Source: Tissierella sp. MB52-C2
Lineage (GTDB): Bacteria > Bacillota > Clostridia > Tissierellales > Tissierellaceae
Length of the DNA stretch: 64,000 bases
Assembly (NCBI RefSeq): GCF_030931715.1
Contig: NZ_CP133261.1
Span: 1,054,001 to 1,118,000, forward strand
Reading direction: 5' to 3'
Below the pieces are notes generated by a model, which saw nothing but the letters and a program-made list of their open reading frames with translations, ran no database searches and was not told the DNA's origin. A program made the position numbers and the translations under genes. Within the stretch, counting starts at the first letter, position 1. Every line of letters starts with the position of its first letter. Below, piece by piece: positions 43,498 through 53,103 of this stretch.

Positions 43498-45735
43498 ATG
43501 GAAGAAAATAAAACTTCAAAAATTAAATTATTATATACTATTAAGATGTCTAAGCACTTGACACAGCTTTCCAGAGGATGGAAAGGAGCAGCAATAGGAT
43601 TAGGGATTGTATCTTTATTATTATATTTGGTACAAGCGTATTACATGATAGGAGGTCGTGGAATCGTAGATTACATGATTGGTAGTGTTGTTTTTCTATT
43701 TACGATGATATTAGTATCTGGATTTATTACATTATTCATTCATTGGATAAAGAAAATACCTTCGATGTATATGTGGATTGCACTCACTTGCTTTTTTCTA
43801 GTGTTCATATGTTTCATTGGTCCTGTTAAATTAATGTTTATTGTCTCAATATCCATCATAGTTTCTTTCTCTGTTATAGGGAGAGTAATTTGGCATATGT
43901 TGAAGGGTAAATATCGTCAATCAAGTAAGTTATCAAAAATAATGACAATTATTCTATTAGTTTTATCACTTGCCTATATTCTTATGGGTAGCTATTGGTT
44001 GTTTCATAATGGTGATAGCGAATTACCAATGTTATATAAACTGAAGACTAAGAAGCCAACAGAACAGTATTCCCTTCCATTGGTTAATCCGTCTGAATCG
44101 GGGCGCTATCAAGTAAAGACATTATCGTACGGCAATGCTAACAGCTATCGAAAGGAATTCAATGCTGAAAATTCACTAATTACGCATCCAGTAGATGGTT
44201 CGTCATTTGTAGAAAATTGGTCCTCCATCCGTACTAAAACATTTGGATTTGGGCCGGATCAAATGCCGCTTAATGGAACCGTATGGTATCCTGACGGAAA
44301 AGGAACATTCCCCTTAGTTATCGCTGTTCATGGTAATCATCTATCCACTGATTATTCAGATCTTGGATATGCTTATTTAGGAAACTTGCTTGCTAGCAAA
44401 GGTTATATTTTTGTATCAATTGATGAAAACTTTCTGAATACTTCGCCATATGATGACTTATTTATGCTGAAAGTATTAAAAAAAGAAAACTCAGCTCGGG
44501 GATGGGTTATTTTAGAGCATTTAAAGGTTTGGAAGCAGTGGAATTATACAAAAGATCATCTATTCTTCAATAAAGTAGATATGAATCAAATTTCATTGAT
44601 TGGACACTCTCGTGGCGCTGAAGCGGTGGCGATAGCTGCACTATACAATCAATTGCCTTCTTTACCTGAGAATGGAAATATCAAATTTGATTATCACTTT
44701 AATATTCGCTCCATTATTTCTATCGCAGGCACTGATAGTCAATACAAAGCTGCAGGACAACAGACCTATTTAAAAGATATCAGTTATTTAGCAATTCAAG
44801 GGTCCCATGATATGGATGTAAGTTCGTTTGACAGTGTTAATCAGTACAATAGAATTGATTTTACAGAAGACAGTGACCATTTTAAATCCACCATATATGT
44901 GTATGGTGCCAACCATGGACAGTTTAATACAAAATGGGGGAAATATGACGGAGTGGGTTTAGGTAACAAGTTATATAATACAGCAAAAATTTTATCTCAA
45001 GAGAAACAATTACAAATAGCGAAAGTATTTGTCTCTTCATTTTTAGAAACAACTTTGAAACAGAAAGCAGAGTATCGAAGTATATTTCAGGATATTGATT
45101 ATGCTAAAGATTGGCTTCCAGATACTATGTATATTAGTGATTACTGGGATGGAAATACACTTCTTGTTGCAAATTTTGGCGAAGACATTGATTTGTCTAC
45201 GACAACGTTGAAAGGTGGAAAAATTATTGGAAATGGGCTGACACAGTGGAATGAGGAAAAAGTTAAGTTGAAATATGCTGAAGGAATAAACAGTGCTGTT
45301 AGGATTGATTGGAATCGCACAAGGGATAAAGATATTCCCAGCTATACGATTATTTTAGATGACACTGAGATAGTGATAGATGAAAAAAAATCTATCGTTT
45401 TCTCAATGGCAGATCGTGACAAAAGAAAATTGAATACGCAGGACTCTATACTTGATTTGTCTGTGCAGGTAGAAGATAATACTGGTAATATGGCAAGTAT
45501 ACCATTAAATAGTTTTGGAGGTTTATTACCAATGTTTAATGGAGATATTGTAAAATCGCCATTTACGTCTTTTCTACCAACTAAAGAACCAATATTTCAA
45601 AACTTTACCATTAACTTAACAGAGTTTAATAAAGTTAATCCGAATTTTGAATCTGAAAACTTAAGTAAGGTTAGATTTATCTTTGATAAGACAAATAAAG
45701 GATCGATTTACTTGAGCAATATTGGGCTTCGCTAA
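43498..45735 (+). CDS. Large membrane-anchored alpha/beta hydrolase
   Basis: ATG 43498 has AGAGGTGAG before it and gives 745 residues; an upstream GTG is less likely. Five membrane helices fill about residues 30-180. The outside domain has VIAVHGNHLSTDYSD (oxyanion), GHSRGAEAVA (nucleophile Ser), GSHDMDVSS (Asp) and GANHGQFN (His). About 200 C-terminal residues form a beta-rich domain. It is probably a cell-surface lipase or esterase. The spacer 43400-43497 has no other gene. IS45773 lies just after it. Confidence 0.82.
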   Translation: MEENKTSKIKLLYTIKMSKHLTQLSRGWKGAAIGLGIVSLLLYLVQAYYMIGGRGIVDYMIGSVVFLFTMILVSGFITLFIHWIKKIPSMYMWIALTCFFLVFICFIGPVKLMFIVSISIIVSFSVIGRVIWHMLKGKYRQSSKLSKIMTIILLVLSLAYILMGSYWLFHNGDSELPMLYKLKTKKPTEQYSLPLVNPSESGRYQVKTLSYGNANSYRKEFNAENSLITHPVDGSSFVENWSSIRTKTFGFGPDQMPLNGTVWYPDGKGTFPLVIAVHGNHLSTDYSDLGYAYLGNLLASKGYIFVSIDENFLNTSPYDDLFMLKVLKKENSARGWVILEHLKVWKQWNYTKDHLFFNKVDMNQISLIGHSRGAEAVAIAALYNQLPSLPENGNIKFDYHFNIRSIISIAGTDSQYKAAGQQTYLKDISYLAIQGSHDMDVSSFDSVNQYNRIDFTEDSDHFKSTIYVYGANHGQFNTKWGKYDGVGLGNKLYNTAKILSQEKQLQIAKVFVSSFLETTLKQKAEYRSIFQDIDYAKDWLPDTMYISDYWDGNTLLVANFGEDIDLSTTTLKGGKIIGNGLTQWNEEKVKLKYAEGINSAVRIDWNRTRDKDIPSYTIILDDTEIVIDEKKSIVFSMADRDKRKLNTQDSILDLSVQVEDNTGNMASIPLNSFGGLLPMFNGDIVKSPFTSFLPTKEPIFQNFTINLTEFNKVNPNFESENLSKVRFIFDKTNKGSIYLSNIGLR

Positions 45736-45797
45736 AAATTTGGATATAATCAGAATTGGAGATGTGAATGTTTTGTTGACATAAAGTTAAGAGGATT

Positions 45798-46481
45798 TTA
45801 TGAATTTTGTTCCTCAAATTTGGACGGAGAGAGGTATCCTAATGAGGAATGTATTTTTTTCGTATTATAGTATAATTCAATATATTTAAATATTTCTTTT
45901 TGAGCTTGTTCAGGAGTTGCAAAATGAGCATCTTGAATAAGCTCTCTTTTTATTGTTTTGTAAAAGGATTCCATCACTGCATTATCATAAGGATTTCCCT
46001 TTCTACCAACTACCTTTCGAGAAAATATATCAATAAATACTGCAAGATAGAGGGTTCCTTTTCTAGTTGGTACATATGTAATATCACGTACCCAAATTTT
46101 ATTTTTGGTATCCGTAACGAACATTTGATTAAGTAGATTAGGCCTTTCTTCACCTCTATTTTTTTGATTATATTTTTTATAACTATATCTGGTTCCTTTA
46201 GGACATAGATTCATTTCACGCATTAATCTAGATATCCGCTTACGATTTACATGAATTCCACGTTGCTCTAGTACTTTTCCTATACGAATAGATCCGTGTC
46301 TACCTTTATTTTCATCAAAAATCTCTTTGATTACTTCCTTCGATGCTTCATTTTCTAGATCACGTTTGGACGGTTTATGATTTAAATATTTATAATATCC
46401 AGCTCTTGAAACTCCCAGTGTTCTGCAGGCCTTCTTGATGTTCAAGGAATCTTGATTATCTTTAATGTATTGAAATCTCAC
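45798..46481 (-). pseudogene. IS3 orfB with internal in-frame deletion
   Basis: The 227 residues align with IS3 transposases at both ends: ACRTLGVSRAGYYKYLNHKP, IWVRDITYVPTRKGTLYLAV and PYDNAVMESFYKTIKREL. After FIDIFSRKVVG the sequence jumps straight to RKGNPYDN. Relatives have about 55-60 residues there, including the second catalytic Asp (HTDQGSQF). The reading frame is kept but the enzyme must be dead. Confidence 0.75.
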
Positions 46482-46779
46482 TTGTTCTTTCGCTTCAAGA
46501 AGGCCTGGTACTTTTTTAGCATATCCAATTCTTTTTTCAATTCTGAATTTTCTTGGCGTAATTTTTTAATTTCATATTGATAAGAATAGAGTGCAGTTCC
46601 ATGTCCTGGGAATGCACTCTCTCCATATTCTTCATATTCATTTATCCAGCGGTATAAAGAATTGTAATGGATACTTAATGCTTTTGCAGCTTCTGCAACG
46701 GGCATATCATCCTCTAGTACTAACTTAACTGCTGAAATCTTAAATTGTTTGTCGTATGAACGTCTTATAAAGTAGTCAT
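46478..46779 (-). pseudogene. IS3 orfA, frameshifted near the start
   Basis: The helix-turn-helix part from ATG 46705 reads MPVAEAAKALSIHYNSLYRW. Upstream in the same frame is FIRRSYDKQFKISAVKLVLE without a start. An ATG at 46777-46779 reads MTTL then stops; adding one T to the short T run would join them as MTTFIRRSYDKQFK. It overlaps orfB by four bases. Confidence 0.65.
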
Positions 46780-46889
46780 CCTCTCATATTTTTCTCTTAT
46801 CTTTGTGTCTACTTTATTATACCACGTCCACAGTTTTATTATTTTAACTGTCTACTACAAGGGGAGCATATCAAAATAAGTATTTGAAG

Positions 46890-47175
46890 GTTTTGTTGCT
46901 TACAATTTTGATACAAAGAGTATTAGAATGTACTAGCAAATATCAAGATAATTCTTGCCTAAATGCAGTGAATAATGTAATGGAAAGACAAAAATTAGTC
47001 TGGAAACCAGTGAAAAAACACCGTTTTTTAACCCTTAAAAACAGGTGGAAATATAGGTGACATTATATAATTTGGATGATGATAGGATGAAATTGAGAAA
47101 AATAGAATTTAAATAATGGGATTATTGGTTGATAGACTGGCAGATGAATTATATACTATAGATGAACAAAAGTAG
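46890..47175. repeat. Dispersed repeats A and D, second copies
   Basis: 46890-46917 resembles 17760-17790. Repeat A is at 46911-46950 (also 23872). Repeat D at about 46975-47175 matches 32860-33025, including AACACCGTTTTTT and ACTATAGATGAACA. As at 33 kb, small genes of unknown function follow. Confidence 0.68.
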
Positions 47176-47409
47176 TAAAATATGAAGTAAATAGGATTAA
47201 TCTTTTATAATAAAACGAGAAAATAATAATGAAATATCCATATTGTTCAAAAGAAATGAAAAGAGGTGGAGTTAGAGTTGTCAATTCAATGCTGAAGGAT
47301 ATTATTGTGATGAATGTATGGTGGAAATTTTATACAATTTACACCATTAGGATGTTGTGATATATTGATTATATTGAAATCCAATAGATTGGAAAATGTA
47401 GGGGGAAAA

Positions 47410-47757
47410 ATGGATAAATTTCAAAGAGGTATTGTTATAATTACTTTTGCTTCATTGGTAATATATGCAGTTCTTTCAATAGTGAATGTTGAAAAATCCT
47501 CTAAGTGGATAAAGTGGTATTTGCAAATGGGTGTGGAGGAACAGAGAAAATATGATCCTCGAATTGCAATATACTGTTTGAAAAAAGTGCTTGTTATAAT
47601 GATAGCAGTGGGTATATCTGGATTTTCATTGTCTTGGTTTATTAATCCTGTAATTTCTATTATAACATTTGGAGTGATTATGGTTATATTTGTTTTTTCT
47701 ATTGGTTATATTGGACCAAATAATTGCTTACTAGTAGAAAAAAAAGTAAGGTTGTAA
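47410..47757 (+). CDS. Small two-helix membrane protein
   Basis: ATG 47410 (GGGGGAAA before it) gives 115 residues. Three membrane stretches are predicted: near 7-25, 60-80 and 85-105. The polar loop KWYLQMGVEEQRKYDPRIA recalls the EEKxKYD loop of DUF3784-like proteins, but I do not assign it. It follows repeat D and forms a likely pair with the gene at 47877. Confidence 0.6.
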   Translation: MDKFQRGIVIITFASLVIYAVLSIVNVEKSSKWIKWYLQMGVEEQRKYDPRIAIYCLKKVLVIMIAVGISGFSLSWFINPVISIITFGVIMVIFVFSIGYIGPNNCLLVEKKVRL

Positions 47758-47876
47758 TCGCAAAAAATAGATTTGTAGAGTTGAATAAAAGTACAGTTTT
47801 TAGCCTTGGCTAAGAGGTATATGAAGAGTTAGGAAAAGTTTGGATTATTTATGTAATCTGCGGGGGGAAAGAATTT

Positions 47877-48143
47877 GTGAAAAGATATTACAACAGTATT
47901 ATTTTTGGTTTATATGTTTTTGCTGCACTTATTATAATTATACCGACTTTTATTGTTTTAATTTCAAATAAGGGATTTTCACCACTTTTTAGTAAAATTA
48001 CAATAAGTGTCTCAATTTTATGCATTGAAATAGGATTGATAATTAAAACCGTTATAATGAAGAAAGAAGGCAAACCAATAGCAAAAAATATTGGTAGCAT
48101 CATAGGTCTTTTATTAGCAATGATTTGGAGAATACTTAAGTAG
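47877..48143 (+). CDS. Small membrane protein
   Basis: GTG 47877 (GGGGGAAAG before it) gives 88 residues with two or three helices (IIFGLYVFAALIIIIPTF, ITISVSILCIEIGLIIK, IIGLLLAMIW). Basic residues end the protein. No family is recognised. It lies 120 bases after the previous small membrane gene. Confidence 0.58.
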   Translation: MKRYYNSIIFGLYVFAALIIIIPTFIVLISNKGFSPLFSKITISVSILCIEIGLIIKTVIMKKEGKPIAKNIGSIIGLLLAMIWRILK

Positions 48144-48203
48144 AGAATAAACATTATCTTTAAAATAAAAGTGATATATAATAGGCCAGCACAACTGTCA
48201 AAA

Positions 48204-48241
48204 ATAGGAATATGTGTAACATTCCTATAGAAAATGTTACA
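48204..48241 (+). promoter_or_regulatory. Two overlapping, mutually exclusive hairpins
   Basis: ATAGGAAT (48204-48211) pairs with ATTCCTAT (48221-48228), and TGTAACATT (48215-48223) pairs with AATGTTACA (48233-48241). The arms overlap, so only one fold forms at a time. They lie about 220 bases before the ABC ATPase gene in an otherwise empty 319-base spacer. Confidence 0.45.
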
Positions 48242-48462
48242 ATGTAAACTATAATAAATTTATTACAAAACTAATACATCTAACTTGATTGGTACTACTA
48301 GGGTTATAGTATTTTAATCATTAAAAATAATATATATAATGATTAAAGCAGGTTATCAAACAATTTATGGAATGGTATGAAACTAGTAACTATTGAAGTA
48401 CTAGATGATTAGGAGGACATAATATATAAATACAACAGTGAGAGAAGGGTAAAGATAATAAC

Positions 48463-49170
48463 ATGAAATTAGTTTTAGAAAATATTGAAAAAAGTTTTGG
48501 AGAAAAAAAGGTATTAAAAAAAGCATCTGCTGAATTTGAAAATGGAAAAATTTATGGATTGCTAGGAAGAAATGGAGCAGGAAAGACTACTATTTTAAAT
48601 TGTATAAATGGTGAACTTAAATATGATGGTGGCAGGATAGTTATTTTTAATAATGGAAAATATGAAGATATTAACTATTCTGATGTAGGATATATTTTTT
48701 CTGAGCCTGTTCTTCCAGAGTTTTTAACAGGATATGAATTTTTAAAATTTTATATAGATATAAACAAAGACAATATAAATAATTTACGTTCAATAGATGA
48801 ATACTTTGATACTATCAAAATTTATGGAGATGATAGATATCGCCTAATTAAAGATTATTCTGAAGGAATGAAAAATAAACTGCAAATGATTTGTACATTC
48901 ATAACAAAACCACCTATTATTTTGATGGACGAGCCATTAACATCACTGGATGTTGTAGCTGCCTTAGAAATGAAGAAGTTTATAAGAGAGTTAAAAGAAG
49001 AACGTATTATTATTTTTTCTACACATATTTTACAATTAGCTATGGATTTATGTGATGAAATAGTAACACTTAATAATGGCACTCTGGAGCAAATAAATCA
49101 TGAATTAATTAAAAGTGGTGAGTTTGAAGCCACAATTATGGATATATTAGGGGATAAGAGTAATGAATAG
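48463..49170 (+). CDS. ABC-2-type transporter ATPase
   Basis: The protein has 235 residues. Walker A is GRNGAGKTT, Walker B PIILMDEPLTSLD, and the switch His is in STHIL. The signature is the weak form YSEGMKNKLQ. It overlaps the membrane gene by eight bases, so they make one transporter. Such pairs export lipids, drugs or peptides, including bacteriocin immunity pumps. The substrate is unknown. Confidence 0.88.
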   Translation: MKLVLENIEKSFGEKKVLKKASAEFENGKIYGLLGRNGAGKTTILNCINGELKYDGGRIVIFNNGKYEDINYSDVGYIFSEPVLPEFLTGYEFLKFYIDINKDNINNLRSIDEYFDTIKIYGDDRYRLIKDYSEGMKNKLQMICTFITKPPIILMDEPLTSLDVVAALEMKKFIRELKEERIIIFSTHILQLAMDLCDEIVTLNNGTLEQINHELIKSGEFEATIMDILGDKSNE

Positions 49171-50770
49171 GACCTTTATAAATAGTTTTAAAGTTGAATT
49201 TGCTCGAAATGCCAATAAGCTAATATATTATCTGAAAAAAGTTTATTTTATAGGTAAGAAAATACCAGACAATTTATATGAAAGGACTAAAGCAAAGTTA
49301 ATTTTAGGAGTTATAAGTAAAATACTAAATATAATAATGGGCTTTATATGGAAATCTTTATATTTAGGGATAATGGTCATTTTACCATCATATTGGATAA
49401 CTAAAAATATCTCATTAGTAAAACCATATTTTTTGCATATATTTTTCTTTTTAAGCTTTATATTAGCATCTTTTATGAAAACTTCCATCTTTGATAGTGG
49501 AAATCAATCGGCTTTTTATATGATAAGATTGATGAGAAGTGATGCTAGGGAGTATTATAGAAGTAGATTATTGTATAACAGGGTAATGGAATTTATAAAT
49601 TTTAGTATTCCCATGCTTGTAATAGGTAGTTTTATTCATATTACACCTTTAAAAGTTTTAATTATATTATTAGAGCTTACAGCATTTAGACTAATAGGAG
49701 AAGCTATATATCTTCTTATGTATGATAGACTTAACATAAATTTGGAAAAACATAATGTTTTACAAGGTGTATTAATGGTTTCTGGATTAATAATGGCATA
49801 TGTATTACCCATAGCCAAATATACTATTAATCTTGAAAGTTTATTGTTTAATGTTTTTATAGGAGGTACGGTTATATTAGTTGGGATAATATGCCTTTTA
49901 TATGCATGGAATTATAAAAGATATACAATTTTATCTAGAGAATTGTTGGGTAAAGTTAATTTAATAGACATAGAAAGTATAAAGACTGATATTAGCTTTG
50001 GAGATGTAAAGCTAAATGAAAAGAAAATAAATAGGGAAAGTTTAAGAAATAAAATTTATGATAACAAAGAAGGATATGAGTATTTAAATTCAATATTTTT
50101 TTCAAGGTTAAAAAAGGTAATTTCTTTTCCAATAAAAATAAGAGTTGCAATTATAGGAGTCATATTTTTGGTTGGTGTTTGCTTGGCAATATTTAAACCT
50201 GAAAACGGGAAGGATATTATAAAAATCTTTGAACAAAAAACTTCTATATTTGTTTTTATAGTGTATATGATGTCAATAGGAGAAAGAGTTTGCAGGGCTT
50301 TATTTTATAATTGCGATGTAAAGCTATTGAGATATAATTACTATCGAAGTGGAGAAGTTATCTTAAATAATTTTAAAATAAGATTAAAAGAAATAATTGC
50401 TTTTAATCTTATACCAGCAATAACATTATGTTTATGTATTTTAGGAATTGTGATAGTTAATGGTTATACATATAAGCTCGTAGGTATGTTACCTTTATTT
50501 TTATGTATTATCTGTCTGTCTTGTTTTTTCTCCATACATTATTTATTTATATATTATATTATTCAACCTTATTCAGCTGAATTGGAAGTAAAAAGTCCTT
50601 GGCTAGGCATCATAAACAATGCAGTATATTTTATATGCTATTTTTCTACTAAGATAAATACCACACCAAAAATTTTCACATTAGGAGTTATAGTCGGCAC
50701 TATAGTTTACATGATAGGAGCGCTTATTTTGGCTTATAAATTTGCACCTAAAACTTTTAAATTAAGATAG
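49163..50770 (+). CDS. ABC-2-type transporter membrane subunit
   Basis: The protein has 535 residues with about twelve membrane stretches, in two blocks (about 60-250 and 325-530) separated by a polar region. No nucleotide-binding motif. It starts within the ATPase gene, so translation is coupled. The large size resembles the membrane parts of some clostridial and lactobacillal exporters rather than the usual six-helix ABC-2 subunit. Function follows from the pairing only. Confidence 0.8.
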   Translation: MNRTFINSFKVEFARNANKLIYYLKKVYFIGKKIPDNLYERTKAKLILGVISKILNIIMGFIWKSLYLGIMVILPSYWITKNISLVKPYFLHIFFFLSFILASFMKTSIFDSGNQSAFYMIRLMRSDAREYYRSRLLYNRVMEFINFSIPMLVIGSFIHITPLKVLIILLELTAFRLIGEAIYLLMYDRLNINLEKHNVLQGVLMVSGLIMAYVLPIAKYTINLESLLFNVFIGGTVILVGIICLLYAWNYKRYTILSRELLGKVNLIDIESIKTDISFGDVKLNEKKINRESLRNKIYDNKEGYEYLNSIFFSRLKKVISFPIKIRVAIIGVIFLVGVCLAIFKPENGKDIIKIFEQKTSIFVFIVYMMSIGERVCRALFYNCDVKLLRYNYYRSGEVILNNFKIRLKEIIAFNLIPAITLCLCILGIVIVNGYTYKLVGMLPLFLCIICLSCFFSIHYLFIYYIIQPYSAELEVKSPWLGIINNAVYFICYFSTKINTTPKIFTLGVIVGTIVYMIGALILAYKFAPKTFKLR

Positions 50771-50927
50771 AAAAATCTTTTGGATAACGCCTTAGAGTAA
50801 ATGGAAAATAGAAGCAGCTTTGGATATTAAATTCACTATAATTGTAGTGCAGTAGCAATTATGTATTAAGATAATTTTCAATCAATATATTACATTGGCA
50901 ATAGAAAAAGGCTATATTAAGATATGT

Positions 50928-50944
50928 ATACCAACGGTTGGTAT
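50928..50944. promoter_or_regulatory. TetR-type palindromic operator, orphaned
   Basis: ATACCAACGGTTGGTAT is a perfect palindrome around one central base. It lies 17 bases before a TetR-like start. Such ACCNAC...GGT palindromes near TetR genes are typical autoregulatory operators. The regulator behind it is truncated (50961), so the site may be without its repressor. Confidence 0.7.
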
Positions 50945-50960
50945 TATAGGAGGGGAAATT

Positions 50961-51101
50961 ATGGCACGTAACAAATATCCTGAACAGACATTAGAACAGT
51001 TATTTCAATACATAGAGGGATTGTATAATAGGAAAAGAATCCATTCCTCTATAAATTATATGACTCCAGATGCATATGAGCAAATATGTAGAACAGCATA
51101 A
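50961..51101 (+). pseudogene. TetR start fused to IS3 transposase end
   Basis: ATG 50961 (AGGAGGGG before it) starts MARNKYPEQTLEQ, the usual beginning of a TetR-family repressor. After residue 13 the frame passes into YIEGLYNRKRIHSSINYMTP, the last part of an IS3 orfB, and stops after 46 residues. The rest of the repressor is missing. The chimera is open, so a 46-residue fusion could be made, but no function is expected. Confidence 0.75.
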
Positions 51102-51340
51102 CTTGCTTTAGATTTTGAGCGTAAGGGTATACTAGCTACCCAACGGGCTTGCCATTGATGAGCCAATAAAGAAATGCTATAATAAATTCTCACGAAGGCC
51201 ATGTGGTAGCTTGCTTTGAATTCTCCGCCTTCGGGTGAAAACTTAAGAACATTTATGTTTGGCTTGTCAATGGTGGCGGAGATTTATAAAAAACCTAAAT
51301 TTTTGTCCAAAGTATTGACATAGATCCACTGTATAGAAAT
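50995..51340 (+). mobile_element. IS3-family element, 3' remnant
   Basis: It starts with the transposase end inside the TetR chimera and runs to about AAGTATTGACATAGATCC, a typical IS3 right end. A hairpin-rich stretch (CTCCGCC...GGCGGAG) lies at 51219-51281. The left part is absent. Confidence 0.65.
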
Positions 51341-51571
51341 CTACCATTGTTGAAACAAATAAATTTGGAAAAAACTTTGGATAATTGAATATAGTATATA
51401 CTAAAGAGCGAGTTGCCTAAGTAGTACGCGGGGATTTTCTTTTTTCTCTTGAAAACATGGAGATACAGTTGTATTACTAAGTATCTAATATATTGAGAGA
51501 ATCTTATACTTAGGATACTAAAATTGAAAGAGATATAAGTCGTAATAAAATATAATTGGAGGGGATATTAA

Positions 51572-51763
51572 ATGATTGAAAACATTGCTACTCAACAACA
51601 GTCAATATTGATATCAATTTGGCCTACAGTAAGTATTATTTTAACAGTAGGTATAATTATATTGATTATACTTTTCTTTAAGAAATTAAATTTTACTATG
51701 AAATCTATTGAATCTGTAGATAAGACTGTGGAGGAAATTTCTAAAAAAATAAATAGGGATTAA
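51572..51763 (+). CDS. Single-helix small membrane protein
   Basis: The protein has 63 residues with GGAGGGGA before the ATG. A polar start is followed by one membrane helix (about 14-35, ISIWPTVSIILTVGIIILI) and a charged coiled-coil tail (SIESVDKTVEEISKKI). The layout resembles small accessory subunits or phage-type spanin-like proteins, but no family is claimed. Confidence 0.6.
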   Translation: MIENIATQQQSILISIWPTVSIILTVGIIILIILFFKKLNFTMKSIESVDKTVEEISKKINRD

Positions 51764-52119
51764 TAAACTGATTTTAGGATATTGATAGAAAAAACTGCAC
51801 TGTATATAGGTTAATAAATTCGACAAAAATTTTAGGTTTTCTTCTTATGGAATATTAATACTTAGATAGGAAAGGTATAAGGCAAGAGGTATATCTATAC
51901 TAATTACTAGTTATACTGAAAAAGTTTAATCATAGGTAAAAAGGGGTCTAGTGAGTACAAACTCTAAAGACTCTCTTTCTTTTTGCGTATTAATATCATG
52001 CTTTCGCCCCAACCCATGTAGAAGTCTTAACACAGATTGTGAAGGAGTAAATTGACTGAAGAAGCAGATGAGTTCTGATGGTCACGGTATCTCCTTTCTC
52101 ATCCGATAGAATAGATTAG

Positions 52120-52157
52120 TAGGGCAGCGAATATTTCTGCTGCCCTGCTTCTTTTGT
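52120..52157. terminator. Hairpin converging on FRG gene
   Basis: AGGGCAGC and GCTGCCCT flank a ten-base loop with CTTCTTTT after. It likely ends the minus-strand FRG gene or a lost plus-strand one. The rest of the 410 bases between 51764 and 52173 shows no gene. Confidence 0.6.
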
Positions 52158-52173
52158 AAAAATTTTATCCTGA

Positions 52174-53073
52174 TTAAGATGGAGGTATCTGACCTTCCTG
52201 CATTAGCTCAAGATTAATCTCATCCGCGATATTGCAAAGGTCTGGAAATAGGGCGAATCTTGTTATTCCATAACGTGTTAATTGTTTCTTGATTAAGTCG
52301 ATGCTTTCAGCAGCAATGCAAATCTTTAATAAATATTTATTAGCATCAGTGAACAGGTTCAGAGCAGTAACATCTGCAACACGTGGGAATACAGTGAAAG
52401 TTCCCCTTTGGGCTACTATCCTCGGGCTGTTCATAGGCCCGATTACTGCAGCTGGTTTTGTAGTGCCGAGTATTTGCGCATTAGGACCAAAGTAGAGATC
52501 TACAATCGGTTCATCCACATTAGGAATATACCCTGGATTTACGAAACTGTGGAATGAAAAGGCCTGATTCAATATTACGGGATTGAGTACCCATACTGCA
52601 GCATCATTTCCTACATCGGTAGGTGCTTGTGTAACGGCAAAAAACAAACCTACAAATGCATCGCGGGACCAGTCCATCAGCCTGGTGGGTACACCATAGT
52701 GCTGCATTTGGAATAGCCAGTGCCAGTAAGCTGCAGGCCCGTTTGGAATAGGAAATGACGGAAGGTACTGAACATCGGGTATTGCAAGAGATTTAAATTT
52801 CGATAAAAATAATATCTCATCATTGGGACTTAAGGGTGATCTTGCGATTCTCGGGATCAAATTAAATCCTGCCTGTGGTTGGCCACGGTACCACAATTGA
52901 CAGTTTTTATTGCTTGGGCAAATATTTCCGAATGCTTCATCTATTATTCTCAAATAATCCTGTACGGATTTTGCGCGGCCTATACATTGAACAACAGGGG
53001 CATCCCCATTGGTTTCATTGAAACATTTGTTAAATTCTACTTCTATAGAGTTTGGTACATTACTCATTTTCAT
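52174..53073 (-). CDS. FRG-domain protein, probably transferred
   Basis: The protein has 299 residues. The FRG pattern is clear: CQLWYRGQPQAGFNLIPRI at about 60-80, then WLFQMQHYGVPTRLMDWSRD and AFVGLFFAV. FRG domains occur in toxin, phage-response and mobile-element proteins; their reaction is not settled. AGGGGGAA precedes the ATG. Codon use is visibly richer in G and C than the neighbours (for example GCGGGACCAGTCC), which points to recent transfer. It stands alone between repeats and remnants. Confidence 0.82.
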   Translation of the reverse strand: MKMSNVPNSIEVEFNKCFNETNGDAPVVQCIGRAKSVQDYLRIIDEAFGNICPSNKNCQLWYRGQPQAGFNLIPRIARSPLSPNDEILFLSKFKSLAIPDVQYLPSFPIPNGPAAYWHWLFQMQHYGVPTRLMDWSRDAFVGLFFAVTQAPTDVGNDAAVWVLNPVILNQAFSFHSFVNPGYIPNVDEPIVDLYFGPNAQILGTTKPAAVIGPMNSPRIVAQRGTFTVFPRVADVTALNLFTDANKYLLKICIAAESIDLIKKQLTRYGITRFALFPDLCNIADEINLELMQEGQIPPS

Positions 53074-53103
53074 TCCCCCTCTAGATTAGGATATGTATTA
53101 CAT

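Larger units (their letters stand above)
45773..46859 (-). mobile_element. IS3-family element, internally deleted and frameshifted
   Basis: About 1.1 kb. The left end GTTGACATAAAGTTAA and the right end (complement of TTAACTGTCTACTAC) are related inverted repeats with GTNGACA. Both transposase genes are damaged. It lies 38 bases after a hydrolase gene. Confidence 0.75.

Noticed and set aside
51930-52120. Possible riboswitch in the gene-free stretch before the FRG gene
   Set aside because: No known aptamer core was seen, and no plus-strand gene follows.
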